This document shows positions 55,084-63,089 of a stretch of DNA of 64,000 nucleotides, in pieces. Source of the stretch: Serratia liquefaciens ATCC 27592 (GTDB taxonomy: Bacteria; Pseudomonadota; Gammaproteobacteria; Enterobacterales; Enterobacteriaceae); the NCBI RefSeq assembly GCF_000422085.1, contig NC_021741.1:3286001-3350000 (forward strand), given 5' to 3'. Each line of letters begins with the position of its first letter. The stretch's first letter is position 1. Made by a program: the position numbers and the translations under genes. A model generated the notes under the pieces. It was given only the letters and a program-made list of their open reading frames with translations. It was not told the DNA's origin and ran no database searches.

Positions 55084-56278
55084 GCGCCGGCTCCTTACGA
55101 GTGCTGCTTAACAGCGTTGTGGCAGCCGGAGCCCACTCCACCGCATTGACCTGTGCGCCAGGCCTGACCTGCTGCACGCCTTCGACAATCACCCGATCGC
55201 CCGCCGCCAGCCCGGTCGACACCAGCCAACTGTCCCCCATCGCCCGTTCGGTGGTTAGTTCGCGCAGCTCAACCTTGCCCGTCTCGTTCACCACCAGGGC
55301 GGTCGCTTCACCGCGCGGGTTGCGGGTAATGCCCCGCTGCGGCACCAGCAGCCCCCCTTGCGCGGCCATGCCCTCTAACAGCCGGGCTCGCACAAACATG
55401 CCCGGCAGCAGCTTGCGTTCCGGATTGGGGAATACCGCGCGCAGCACCACCGAGCCGGTGGAACGATCCACCGTGATTTCTGAAAATTGAAATTTGCCGC
55501 CGTGGGCATAGCGAGAGCCGTCTTCCAGTGTCAGAGTGACCGCCGCAGACTGAGGGCCGTCGGCCTGCGCAACCGCACCGCTTTCCAGCGCATTTCTCAA
55601 CCGCAAAAGTTGGACGCTGGACTGGGTCACGTCCACATAAATCGGATCTATCTGCTGCACCGCCGCCACCGCCTCGGCCTGCTGCGCCGTCACCAGCGCC
55701 CCTTCGGTCACCAGCGAACGTCCAATAATGCCGTCGATGGGTGACAGCACCCGGGTATAAACCAGATTGATACGTGCCGTTTCCAACTGCGCCTCCGCAG
55801 ACTGCACATCGGCCACCGCCTGCTGATGAGCGGCTACTGCGTCGTCATACACCTGACGACTGATGGCCCGGCTCTCTGCCAGCGGCCGGTAACGTTGAAT
55901 CAACAACGCGGCGGTACGCAGCTGTGCCCGCGCTCGCGCCAAGACCGCATTGCTGCGATCGTATTCCGCCTGAAACAGCCCCGGGTCGATTTGGTAAAGC
56001 GGTTGCTGCGCCTTGACCTGTTCCCCTTCGGTAAACAGGCGTTTTTGCACTATGCCCCCGACCTGTGGCCGCACTTCCGCATTGCGAAAGGCGGCAACCC
56101 GTCCCGGCAGTTCACTGGTCAGGGGTATAGGTTCGCTTTTCAACGTTACCACCCCGACCCGTGGCGGTGATGGCGGCGCAGTTGGCGGCGTATCGCGAGC
56201 GGCCACCACCAGCCACAAAGAGAGCGAAGTAGCGGCCACCACCACGCCGACAGCAAGAGAGGCGATTTTGAGGCTCAT
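55076..56278 (-). CDS. RND periplasmic adaptor protein
   Basis: 400 residues from the ATG at 56278 (AAGGAT eight bases upstream). One N-terminal hydrophobic anchor and no lipobox Cys. Then come the membrane-fusion domains: [59 protein letters not shown], the coiled-coil hairpin near 110-175, and the beta-barrel [21 protein letters not shown]. It bridges pump and duct. It is the first gene of the operon and is divergent from a two-component system. Confidence 0.93.
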   Translation of the reverse strand: MSLKIASLAVGVVVAATSLSLWLVVAARDTPPTAPPSPPRVGVVTLKSEPIPLTSELPGRVAAFRNAEVRPQVGGIVQKRLFTEGEQVKAQQPLYQIDPGLFQAEYDRSNAVLARARAQLRTAALLIQRYRPLAESRAISRQVYDDAVAAHQQAVADVQSAEAQLETARINLVYTRVLSPIDGIIGRSLVTEGALVTAQQAEAVAAVQQIDPIYVDVTQSSVQLLRLRNALESGAVAQADGPQSAAVTLTLEDGSRYAHGGKFQFSEITVDRSTGSVVLRAVFPNPERKLLPGMFVRARLLEGMAAQGGLLVPQRGITRNPRGEATALVVNETGKVELRELTTERAMGDSWLVSTGLAAGDRVIVEGVQQVRPGAQVNAVEWAPAATTLLSSTRKEPAHG

Positions 56279-56429
56279 GAGTTCGTATCCTTTTAGATGC
56301 TGGGTCAAGGGTTGCGCGGCGCGCCACAAAGCGGCCAATGGTTACTGTACGAGCGGCAAACTGACCTCAACGTGACCCGCAGATAACATTCGTGTCAGTT
56401 AACGCGTTTTTTATCCGACGGCGGCGTTA

Positions 56430-56447
56430 GCTGACAAAAATGTCAGC
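56430..56447. promoter_or_regulatory. Palindrome in the divergent efflux/two-component promoter region
   Basis: GCTGACA and TGTCAGC around AAAA, in the 288-bp gap between the adaptor and response regulator genes. CusR/CopR-type response regulators bind sites of similar shape (TGACA..TGTCA), so this is the likely binding site for the adjacent regulator on both promoters. Confidence 0.6.
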
Positions 56448-56566
56448 CAGCCGTCAGCTTCACGACCGCATGGCTGTCATAAACTCATCACTGAACATGA
56501 TGTCTTGTGGCAAGGTGGCGGGTTTCATGATTAATTAATCATCAGGTGATAATGACGGGAGTGGCC

Positions 56567-57274
56567 ATGCGATTACTGTTGGTTGAGGACGAAGAAAAAA
56601 CCTCGTCCTACGTTAACCGCGCACTGAGCGAACTGGGCTACACCGTAGACGTCGCCGGCGATGGCATTGAGGGCTTGCATCTGGCGGTGCAGCAGGACTA
56701 TGACGCGGTGATCCTGGATGTGATGCTGCCGGGCAAAGACGGCTATGCGGTATTGGAAGGCCTGCGCGCCAGCAAACAGACGCCGGTGTTGATGCTGTCT
56801 GCCCGCGGTTCGGTAGACGAACGCGTCAAGGGCCTGCGCCACGGGGCGGATGATTATCTGCCCAAGCCGTTCTCGCTGATTGAACTGGTCGCCCGCATCC
56901 AGGCGTTATTGCGCCGCCGCACCAGCGACGGCATTGACGTCACCCAACTGCAAATCGACGATCTGCACGTGGATCTGCTGGCGCGGCGAGTGACCCGCGG
57001 CGGGGAGCGTATCGATCTGACCGCCAAAGAATTTGCTCTGCTCAGCCTGTTGGCGCGCCATCAGGGGGAGATACTGTCCAAAATGATGATCGCCGAACAG
57101 GTTTGGGACATGAACTTCGACAGCGACGCCAACGTGGTTGAAGTGGCGATTAAGCGACTGCGCGCCAAAATCGACTCCCCCTATCCGCAAAAGCTGCTGC
57201 ACACGGTGCGAGGCATGGGCTACGTGCTGGAAAATCGTCCGCTGCATCGCGATGCGCCACGGATAATCGCCTGA
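56567..57274 (+). CDS. OmpR-family response regulator (CusR/CopR-like)
   Basis: 235 residues from the ATG at 56567, after GGGAG. Receiver with phospho-acceptor Asp51 ([13 protein letters not shown]), the conserved Lys in [13 protein letters not shown], and an OmpR winged helix with [25 protein letters not shown], a hallmark of the heavy-metal response subgroup. It is divergent from the efflux operon and overlaps the sensor gene by 1 bp. It probably activates the efflux operon. Confidence 0.92.
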   Translation: MRLLLVEDEEKTSSYVNRALSELGYTVDVAGDGIEGLHLAVQQDYDAVILDVMLPGKDGYAVLEGLRASKQTPVLMLSARGSVDERVKGLRHGADDYLPKPFSLIELVARIQALLRRRTSDGIDVTQLQIDDLHVDLLARRVTRGGERIDLTAKEFALLSLLARHQGEILSKMMIAEQVWDMNFDSDANVVEVAIKRLRAKIDSPYPQKLLHTVRGMGYVLENRPLHRDAPRIIA

Positions 57275-58728
57275 TGAAAATTTCCATTTCCAGCCGGATG
57301 GCATTGATGTTCGCGCTGACCATGGCGCTGATCATGCTGGTGCTGGCGCTGTTTCTGCGCAGTTCGCTGCTGACCTCGTTGCAAAACCAGATGCACAACG
57401 AGCTGCATTTTCGCCATTCGCTGGTCTCCCCTTTTATCGAAGCCAAAGGGACCGCTCGCGACTGGCCAATGGTGCAACAAAAGCTCAATACCCTGTCCAA
57501 CAGCGAAGGCAGCCAGGTGAAATACTGGGTGATCAGCGAGGATCCGCGTTACCGCTTCGGCGGTGCTCCCCCACCGGGTACCCACTGGTCAAAACTGCCG
57601 GACGGTTTCGCCATTGCCGCTAATCCTGACGGCGATTGCCCGCTGTATATGCTGATCGCGACGCTGCCGCCGCTGGGCGCTCGCCCAGAGGTGCGCTATG
57701 TGGTGGCGATTGATTCTGCCCCCTATATGGGCACGCTGAGAGAGTTCACCCAGGCGCTGGTGGTGATTTCGCTGCTGGGGATTGGGCTGGCGGCCCTGCT
57801 GGGCTACGCCATCTCGCGCTTCGGTATGCGACCGGTGCTCAATCTCAGTGAACAGGCGCACCGCTTGGTGCCCGGCACTACCGGCCAGCGGCTGGACAGC
57901 GCCACCTTACCGGCCGAACTGCGCAACCTGGCGGAGTCTTTCAATGGCGTGCTGGCGCGCCAGGAAGTGGCCTGGCGGCAGTTGGAGAGCTTTAACGCCG
58001 ACGTGGCGCATGAGTTGCGCACCCCGCTCACCAATCTGATTGGTCAAACCCAGTTGGCGCTGGCTCGCGAACGCAGCGTACAGGAACTGGAAGAACTGCT
58101 GCAGTCGAACCTGGAAGAGCTGGAACGCATGACCTCGATCGTCAACGACATGCTGTTCCTGTCCCACGCTCAGGCCGGACAATACGCTACCCAACTGAGC
58201 GAAGTATCGCTGCGGGAAGAATCTCTGAAAACGGCGGAATACGTCGAACCTTCGTTTATGGAAAACGATTTGACCATTGAGATTTCCGGAGAAGTGCGGG
58301 CGCAGGTTGACCGGCGGCTGTTCCATCGCGCGCTGGCTAACCTGCTTGAAAACAGTGCGCGCCACGCCGTCGCGGGCAGCGCCGTTTCGGTACTGCTGCA
58401 GGAGCAGCGGGGATTTGCCGTCGTCGCCGTTGCCAACCAGGGCGAAACCATCGCCCCCGAGCACCTGAGCCGGCTGTTTGAACGCTTCTACCGTGTCGAC
58501 TCTTCGCGCGTTCGCAGCGACATGCACCACGGTCTGGGGCTGTCCATCGTCCGCGCTATTGCGCTGATGCACCAGGGGGAGGCCTTCGTCCACAGTCTCG
58601 ACGGCGTCAACACCTTCGGTTTCTCGCTGGCGCTGTCGCGGCCAGAGGAAAACCTGACGCCACCGGCGCCAAAACCGCTGCCGGCGGCTCCCGCCATCGC
58701 CGAGATTAAGCGGGAAAGCCTGTCGTGA
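57274..58728 (+). CDS. Sensor histidine kinase (CusS-like)
   Basis: 484 residues. Two helices (about 10-30 and 155-180) flank a periplasmic sensor of about 120 residues, then HAMP. The H-box is FNADVAHELRTPLTNL, the N-box RALANLLENSARHA, the G2 box HHGLGLSIVRAIA. The H-box form is that of the CusS/IrlS heavy-metal group. A Pro- and Ala-rich tail after the kinase domain is extra. Its stop is 1 bp from the stop of the converging nac gene. Confidence 0.92.
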   Translation: MKISISSRMALMFALTMALIMLVLALFLRSSLLTSLQNQMHNELHFRHSLVSPFIEAKGTARDWPMVQQKLNTLSNSEGSQVKYWVISEDPRYRFGGAPPPGTHWSKLPDGFAIAANPDGDCPLYMLIATLPPLGARPEVRYVVAIDSAPYMGTLREFTQALVVISLLGIGLAALLGYAISRFGMRPVLNLSEQAHRLVPGTTGQRLDSATLPAELRNLAESFNGVLARQEVAWRQLESFNADVAHELRTPLTNLIGQTQLALARERSVQELEELLQSNLEELERMTSIVNDMLFLSHAQAGQYATQLSEVSLREESLKTAEYVEPSFMENDLTIEISGEVRAQVDRRLFHRALANLLENSARHAVAGSAVSVLLQEQRGFAVVAVANQGETIAPEHLSRLFERFYRVDSSRVRSDMHHGLGLSIVRAIALMHQGEAFVHSLDGVNTFGFSLALSRPEENLTPPAPKPLPAAPAIAEIKRESLS

Positions 58729-58729
58729 T

Positions 58730-59653
58730 TTATTGTACCAACGCCAACACGCGTTTTTCCTGACTGCGGCTTGCGGCGATCGACAGCAGGATCTCTTTCA
58801 CCACCAACGCCGGCGCCGACAAGGAGTGCTGTGCGGAAATACACAGCGACAGCGGCACGCTAAGCGACGGAGCGTTGATTCGAGCCATCCAGGCCTTGGC
58901 TGGGCCAATCATTGCCCGCGCCACCGACTCGGGTAAAATAGTGGCCCCCAGGCCGCTGGCAATGGCCGCGCTCAAGGTGCTGGAGGACTCGATTTCACCA
59001 ATCACATTGGCGGCCAGCTTGCGCACCGCCATGGCTTCATCCACCTGGGTGCGTACCACATCACCTTCGCGCGGCAGGAACAGATTCAGGCGCGCAACGT
59101 CCAGCAGATCAACGCTGTTACCCGGGTTCGGCACCGCACGCGTCGCCACCAGATAGAGATCTTCTCGCATCAGCGCGGTGGCCTGAAGGCCCGCAGGCAT
59201 TTTGGCACCGTAGATCACCGCCATATCCAGACTTTGACCGGCAACCTGTCCGGCGAGCGTAGAGCCGATGTTCTCATTCAAACTGAGTAAGATACCCGGA
59301 TGCTGATCGCGTACCGCCTGCAACAGCGGCAGCGCCAACTGTGATGCCAGGCTACCCGGCGCCAGCCCGACGGATACCTGACCGCTCATCGCCTGGCCGG
59401 CGCTGTTGACCGCGCTCTGCGCCTGTTCACACTGGCGCAAAATGGTCTGGGCATGGGCATACAGGATGTTTCCGGCCTCGGTCGGCATCACGCCGCGCTT
59501 GGTGCGGATCAGCAGTTGCTGTTTCAGCTCCCCTTCCAGGGTGGCCAACTGCTGGCTGAGCGCCGGCTGCGCGATATGCAGCACCTCCGCCGCCTGGGTC
59601 AGGCTGCCGATATCGACGATTTTCACAAAATACTTCAGACGTCTGAAATTCAT
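58730..59653 (-). CDS. nac: Nac, nitrogen assimilation control LysR regulator
   Basis: 307 residues. The first 65 residues, from MNFRRLKYFVKIVDIGSL onward, are almost those of Klebsiella Nac, with AQPALSQQLATLEGEL in the recognition helix region. The effector domain is more diverged but keeps VIGEIESSSTLSAAIASGLGATILPES. Nac couples NtrC/sigma-54 control to sigma-70 genes in nitrogen limitation. GGAGG precedes the ATG, and a sigma-54 promoter lies upstream (separate entry). As in E. coli it is next to a tRNA-Asn gene. Confidence 0.92.
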   Translation of the reverse strand: MNFRRLKYFVKIVDIGSLTQAAEVLHIAQPALSQQLATLEGELKQQLLIRTKRGVMPTEAGNILYAHAQTILRQCEQAQSAVNSAGQAMSGQVSVGLAPGSLASQLALPLLQAVRDQHPGILLSLNENIGSTLAGQVAGQSLDMAVIYGAKMPAGLQATALMREDLYLVATRAVPNPGNSVDLLDVARLNLFLPREGDVVRTQVDEAMAVRKLAANVIGEIESSSTLSAAIASGLGATILPESVARAMIGPAKAWMARINAPSLSVPLSLCISAQHSLSAPALVVKEILLSIAASRSQEKRVLALVQ

Positions 59654-59694
59654 ATTGCCTCCGTCATGCCGCTGAACTGCGTTGACAGAACGGC

Positions 59695-59711
59695 AGCAAG
59701 ATCCGGGCCAG
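59695..59711 (-). promoter_or_regulatory. Sigma-54 promoter of nac
   Basis: Read on the minus strand: CTGGCCCGGATCTTGCTG, which has the -24 GG and -12 GC elements at the right spacing (TGGC-N7-TTGC; consensus TGGCACG-N4-TTGCA). It lies 42 bp before the nac start, leaving a leader of about 30 nt. Confidence 0.8.
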
Positions 59712-59817
59712 ACCGACGAAATAAGAGAAGCCGTTAACTAATCGCCGGAAAAATAAGAAAAAATGATGCTGGTGCTCAATAACCCCCTGCGATGGTCGAC
59801 CCAGAACAGAGAAGGTT

Positions 59818-59834
59818 TGCACCAGCGTGAAGCA
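59818..59834. promoter_or_regulatory. Possible NtrC-binding site of nac
   Basis: TGCACC-N5-GAAGCA, 10 of 12 positions matching the NtrC dyad TGCACC-N5-GGTGCA, about 140 bp upstream of the predicted nac transcription start, a normal distance for an enhancer site. Confidence 0.4.
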
Positions 59835-59953
59835 CGCGGAGTGCAGCCCGTGGTCGCTCCTGAACCATTGCGCAGCAGAGCATCAATAAAAGCCATAAAA
59901 AGCAGCAGGTTGAATAATCTTGCAGCAAACGAAACGGCAAGGCGTTTTCAGGC

Positions 59954-59982
59954 TTTACAAGCCCGCATCACCCCGCTATTAT
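59954..59982 (+). promoter_or_regulatory. Promoter of the second tRNA-Asn
   Basis: TTTACA at 59954-59959 and TATTAT at 59977-59982 with a 17-bp spacer and a GC-rich discriminator (TCGCCCCG), the same layout as at the first tRNA-Asn. Confidence 0.75.
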
Positions 59983-60000
59983 TCGCCCCGTTCACACGAT

Positions 60001-60076
60001 TCCTCTGTAGTTCAGTCGGTAGAACGGCGGACTGTTAATCCGTATGTCACTGGTTCGAGTCCAGTCAGAGGAGCCA
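60001..60076 (+). tRNA. tRNA-Asn(GUU), copy 2
   Basis: A 76-base tRNA with encoded CCA, identical to the copy at 23738-23813 and in the same orientation. The identity continues for five bases into the trailer. It sits next to nac, like asnV in E. coli. Confidence 0.95.
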
Positions 60077-60084
60077 TATTAAAG

Positions 60085-60116
60085 ACGCCCGCTTAAGGAA
60101 ACTTAAGCGGGCGTTT
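60085..60116 (+). terminator. Rho-independent terminator of tRNA-Asn copy 2
   Basis: ACGCCCGCTTAAG and CTTAAGCGGGCGT around GAAA, then TTTT. The hairpin core matches the terminator of copy 1 with a compensated base pair (AG/CT to CG/CG) at the base of the stem. Confidence 0.9.
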
Positions 60117-60146
60117 TGCTTTTGGTTTTCTATTTAATTAAAAGCT

Positions 60147-60248
60147 TCAGCTCAGAATAGCTTCCAGGCTGCCCAGCACCTCGTTCATGATACTGTCAGG
60201 TATACGTTCCAGTCGTTTGCCGCTACGAGCCCCCAGGTCAATGGTTCT
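60147..60248 (-). pseudogene. C-terminal remnant of a MazF/PemK-like toxin
   Basis: The minus strand reads RTIDLGARSGKRLERIP, then DSIMNEVLGSLEAILS and a stop. This resembles the C-terminus of MazF-family endoribonucleases (V+.iD...R...+..+i....+.EV...L..l). A TAG lies two codons upstream and no start or N-terminal part is present. The assignment is by eye from a short stretch. Confidence 0.4.
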
Positions 60249-60401
60249 GGGCTATGTGCGATTTTTAGTCAGATTCCTATGGCATTTGCCTTAACGTAAC
60301 GAGGCGTACGATAGAAAATTATTCTCATGATTCAAATGATTATGACAATCAGATAAACAAAATGCGGCGCAGATTCCAGATCAGGCTGCGCCGGAAATAT
60401 C

Positions 60402-60464
60402 TCAGCGATAACGCGAAGGCCTGATTTGCTCTGGTGCGATACCGAGCGCTTCGGCAATCAGCGC
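60402..60464 (-). pseudogene. C-terminal remnant of a Ner/Nlp-like DNA-binding protein
   Basis: The minus strand ends with ALIAEALGIAPEQIRPSRYR and a stop, close to the C-terminal IAxALxxxPxxIWPSRY signature of Ner-like regulators (Nlp/SfsB). Upstream a run of seven G and an in-frame TAA four codons beyond show that the reading frame is broken. The rest of the gene is missing. Confidence 0.45.
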
Positions 60465-60694
60465 CCCCCCACCTGGTCTTTATCCCCTTCCCATTGGCCT
60501 GTTCTGTTGCCCGTTTCTGCCCGCAGGATGCCGCTGCGGATTGGTAACCCCGGGGGGGTTGGCAACTCTACCGATACCCGCCGCTGTCAGATCATGAAGA
60601 TAGCTCATGTGGTAATGAAATTTAGTCGCTTTCACTCATCCGATGGCTCTGGCATAAAATATGCAACATTAACTTATTGACAACATGAAGACTG
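60465..60694. other. Remaining gene-free DNA before mesX
   Basis: Noncoding, partly very G/C-homopolymeric on the left and AT-rich near mesX. An 84-codon plus-strand frame (60426-60680) runs antisense through the Ner-like remnant and is not a gene. The mesX promoter should lie here; TTGACAACATG just before the start is the only -35-like element and is too near to serve mesX. Confidence 0.35.
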
Positions 60695-61753
60695 ATGAGT
60701 GAACAAACCAGTAACTTCTACGAAATCAAGAAGCCAATTCAGTTTTCATCTCAGAACTTAGGGTGCAACATCGCGATGAGCAGAGACTTTACATTTACGA
60801 TTAAGCGCAGCCTTTTCGATGAGGATTATAACCCCTCTGAGAATACGCGTATTACCACCAATTTTGCCAATTTGGCCAGAGGAAAAAATCGCCAGGAGAA
60901 TCTGCGCAACACATTGGTAATGATTGATAATCGTTTCAATACGTTAGCGGATTGGGACAACCCAAAAGGCGATCGTTACTCTGTCGAGCTTGAAATTATT
61001 TCTGTCGAGATGAGTGTTGAAGGTAATGGCCATACCTTCCCAGTGATTGAAATATTAAAAACCAACATTATTGATAAAAAAACTCACCAGCGGATTGAAG
61101 GCATTGTCGGGAATAACTTCTCTTCTTATGTGCGAGATTATGACTTCAGTGTATTGCTGCTGGAACACAACAAAAACCAACCTGGGTTTAGCATACCAGA
61201 TGATTTTGGCGACCTGCACGGCAACATATTTAAGTATTTCGTCAACTCAACGGAGTACAAACAGAATTTTAAAAAGTCACCGGTAATCTGCTTAAGCGTC
61301 TCAAGTAAAGACACTTATCAGCGGACGGGTAACCAGCATCCTGTATTGGGCATAGAATATCAGCAAAACGACTCCTCTTTGACTGAGAAGTATTTCGAAA
61401 AAATGGGATTACAGGTTCGCTACTTTATGCCGAAAAATAGCGTTGCGCCTTTGGCCTTTTATTTCTCCGGTGATTTGCTGAGTGATTACACTGATATTGA
61501 GCTTATCAGTACCATCAGCACGATGGAGACTTTCCAAAAAATTTATCGGCCTGAAATTTACAATGCGAACTCTGCCGCAGGGCAATATTATCAGCCAAGC
61601 CTGAATCAACAGGATCATTCATTGACGAAAATTGTTTATGACCGAGAAGAACGCAGCCAGTTGGCTATTGAGCAGGGGAAATTTACTGAAGAGCATTTCA
61701 TCAAACCCTACAAGAATATTCTTGAGCAATGGTCTGCTCACTACGCTCTTTGA
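60695..61753 (+). CDS. mesX: MesX (DUF1852) putative oxygenase for methionine synthesis
   Basis: 352 residues, matching the DUF1852 family, without signal peptide or membrane helix. The protein starts MSEQTSNFYEIKKPIQF and is followed 27 bp later by a core-type methionine synthase. Gene-fitness work on folate-independent methionine synthases named DUF1852 proteins MesX because MesD needs them; MesX is a predicted oxygenase that may supply the methyl donor in presence of oxygen. Its mechanism is not settled. A weak AAGACTGATG precedes the ATG. Confidence 0.85.
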   Translation: MSEQTSNFYEIKKPIQFSSQNLGCNIAMSRDFTFTIKRSLFDEDYNPSENTRITTNFANLARGKNRQENLRNTLVMIDNRFNTLADWDNPKGDRYSVELEIISVEMSVEGNGHTFPVIEILKTNIIDKKTHQRIEGIVGNNFSSYVRDYDFSVLLLEHNKNQPGFSIPDDFGDLHGNIFKYFVNSTEYKQNFKKSPVICLSVSSKDTYQRTGNQHPVLGIEYQQNDSSLTEKYFEKMGLQVRYFMPKNSVAPLAFYFSGDLLSDYTDIELISTISTMETFQKIYRPEIYNANSAAGQYYQPSLNQQDHSLTKIVYDREERSQLAIEQGKFTEEHFIKPYKNILEQWSAHYAL

Positions 61754-61780
61754 TTAATCGAAAATAAAAGGTCATTTATT

Positions 61781-62812
61781 ATGAAAATTTTGCTCCCAAC
61801 TTCTACTGCCGGCAGTTTGCCGAAACCTTCCTGGCTTGCACAACCTGAGACACTTTGGTCACCGTGGAAACTGCAAAATGAGGAATTAATTGAGGGAAAA
61901 CAAGATGCCCTACGCTTGTCCCTGGAAGATCAACTGCGTGCAGGCATTGATATTGTCAGCGATGGCGAGCAAACGCGCCAACACTTTGTCACTACGTTTA
62001 TCGAACACCTGAGCGGCGTTGATTTCGAGAAGCGTGAGGTGGTTAAAATCCGTAATCGCTACGATGCGAGCGTACCGACCGTGGTTGGCGCTGTGGCGCG
62101 TCAAAAACCCGTTTTTGTGGAAGATGCCAAGTTTTTACGTCAGCTGACCAAGCAACCTATCAAATGGGCCCTGCCAGGCCCGATGACCATGATCGATACG
62201 CTCTATGATAACCACTATAAGAGCCGCGAAAAACTGGCCTGGGAATTTGCCAAGATCCTCAATCAGGAAGCCAAAGAATTAGAAGCTGCGGGCGTCGATA
62301 TTATCCAGTTTGATGAACCCGCCTTTAACGTTTTTTTTGATGAGGTGAACGATTGGGGGATCGCCGCCCTGGAAAGAGCCATTGAAGGGCTTAAATGTGA
62401 AACGGCGGTACATATCTGCTACGGCTATGGCATCAAGGCCAATACGGATTGGAAGAAGACGCTGGGGTCAGAGTGGAGACAATACGAAGAAGCGTTCCCC
62501 AAACTGCAAACGTCGAATATCGATATCATCTCGCTGGAATGTCATAACTCGCATGTTCCTATGGATCTGCTTGAACTGATCCGCGGTAAAAAAGTGATGG
62601 TCGGGGCCATTGACGTGGCGACCAACAGCATAGAAACCCCGGAGGAAGTGGCCAATACATTGCGGAAAGCCCTTCAGTTTGTCGATGCCGACAAACTCTA
62701 CCCTTCGACCAACTGCGGCATGGCGCCTTTATCTCGTCGGGTAGCCACAGGCAAACTCAATGCCTTAAGCGCAGGTGCAGAGATCATCCGCAGAGAGCTC
62801 TCAGCAAAGTAA
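61781..62812 (+). CDS. mesD: MesD, core-type cobalamin- and folate-independent methionine synthase
   Basis: 343 residues, about half of MetE: it corresponds to the catalytic C-terminal barrel only. Zinc ligands match E. coli MetE: His211 and Cys213 in HICYGYG, Glu253 in IISLECH, Cys312 in TNCGMAPL. The N-terminal folate-binding half is absent, which is the definition of core MetE proteins (MesA to MesD). Adjacency to mesX selects MesD. It would methylate homocysteine from a donor other than methyl-tetrahydrofolate. A hairpin follows at 62870. Confidence 0.88.
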   Translation: MKILLPTSTAGSLPKPSWLAQPETLWSPWKLQNEELIEGKQDALRLSLEDQLRAGIDIVSDGEQTRQHFVTTFIEHLSGVDFEKREVVKIRNRYDASVPTVVGAVARQKPVFVEDAKFLRQLTKQPIKWALPGPMTMIDTLYDNHYKSREKLAWEFAKILNQEAKELEAAGVDIIQFDEPAFNVFFDEVNDWGIAALERAIEGLKCETAVHICYGYGIKANTDWKKTLGSEWRQYEEAFPKLQTSNIDIISLECHNSHVPMDLLELIRGKKVMVGAIDVATNSIETPEEVANTLRKALQFVDADKLYPSTNCGMAPLSRRVATGKLNALSAGAEIIRRELSAK

Positions 62813-62869
62813 CTTCGCCCAATATCCTGCTTTCGGCGGATAAATGTGCGAAGTGATAAACCCTATTTG

Positions 62870-62900
62870 AGCCCGCTCAGGGAAACTTGAGCGGGCTTCT
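62870..62900 (+). terminator. Terminator of mesX-mesD
   Basis: AGCCCGCTCA pairs with TGAGCGGGCT over an 8-base loop, followed by TCTC. Its stem differs from the tRNA-Asn terminators by a few changes and may be a member of the same hairpin group. Confidence 0.65.
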
Positions 62901-63055
62901 CGCATTTTATCCGCCAACGTTGCTACGCGTTGCATCAGTTTGCGCAGTGCTGCGCCTTTTAGTCTTTTCTCCACGCGACACACATTCATCACTTAACTTC
63001 ACCCTCACTATCGCCAGTAGAGTAAGTGCTATGAAATTTTTCAGACACCTTGTGC

Positions 63056-63073
63056 GTACGCCAAATTTCGTAC
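63056..63073. promoter_or_regulatory. Inverted repeat and -10 at the last gene
   Basis: GTACG-N8-CGTAC lies across a TACAAT hexamer (63071-63076) just before GGAG and the ATG at 63090. An autoregulatory operator in this position is normal for toxin-antitoxin operons. Confidence 0.4.
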
Positions 63074-63089
63074 AATATACGGAGATAAG

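Noticed and set aside
23738..60076. A single genomic island bounded by the two tRNA-Asn genes
   Set aside because: No integrase was found, and the interval contains backbone genes such as amn and nac in an E. coli-like order.
60426..60680. 84-codon plus-strand frame
   Set aside because: It runs antisense through the Ner-like remnant and contains low-complexity C-rich sequence; not a gene.
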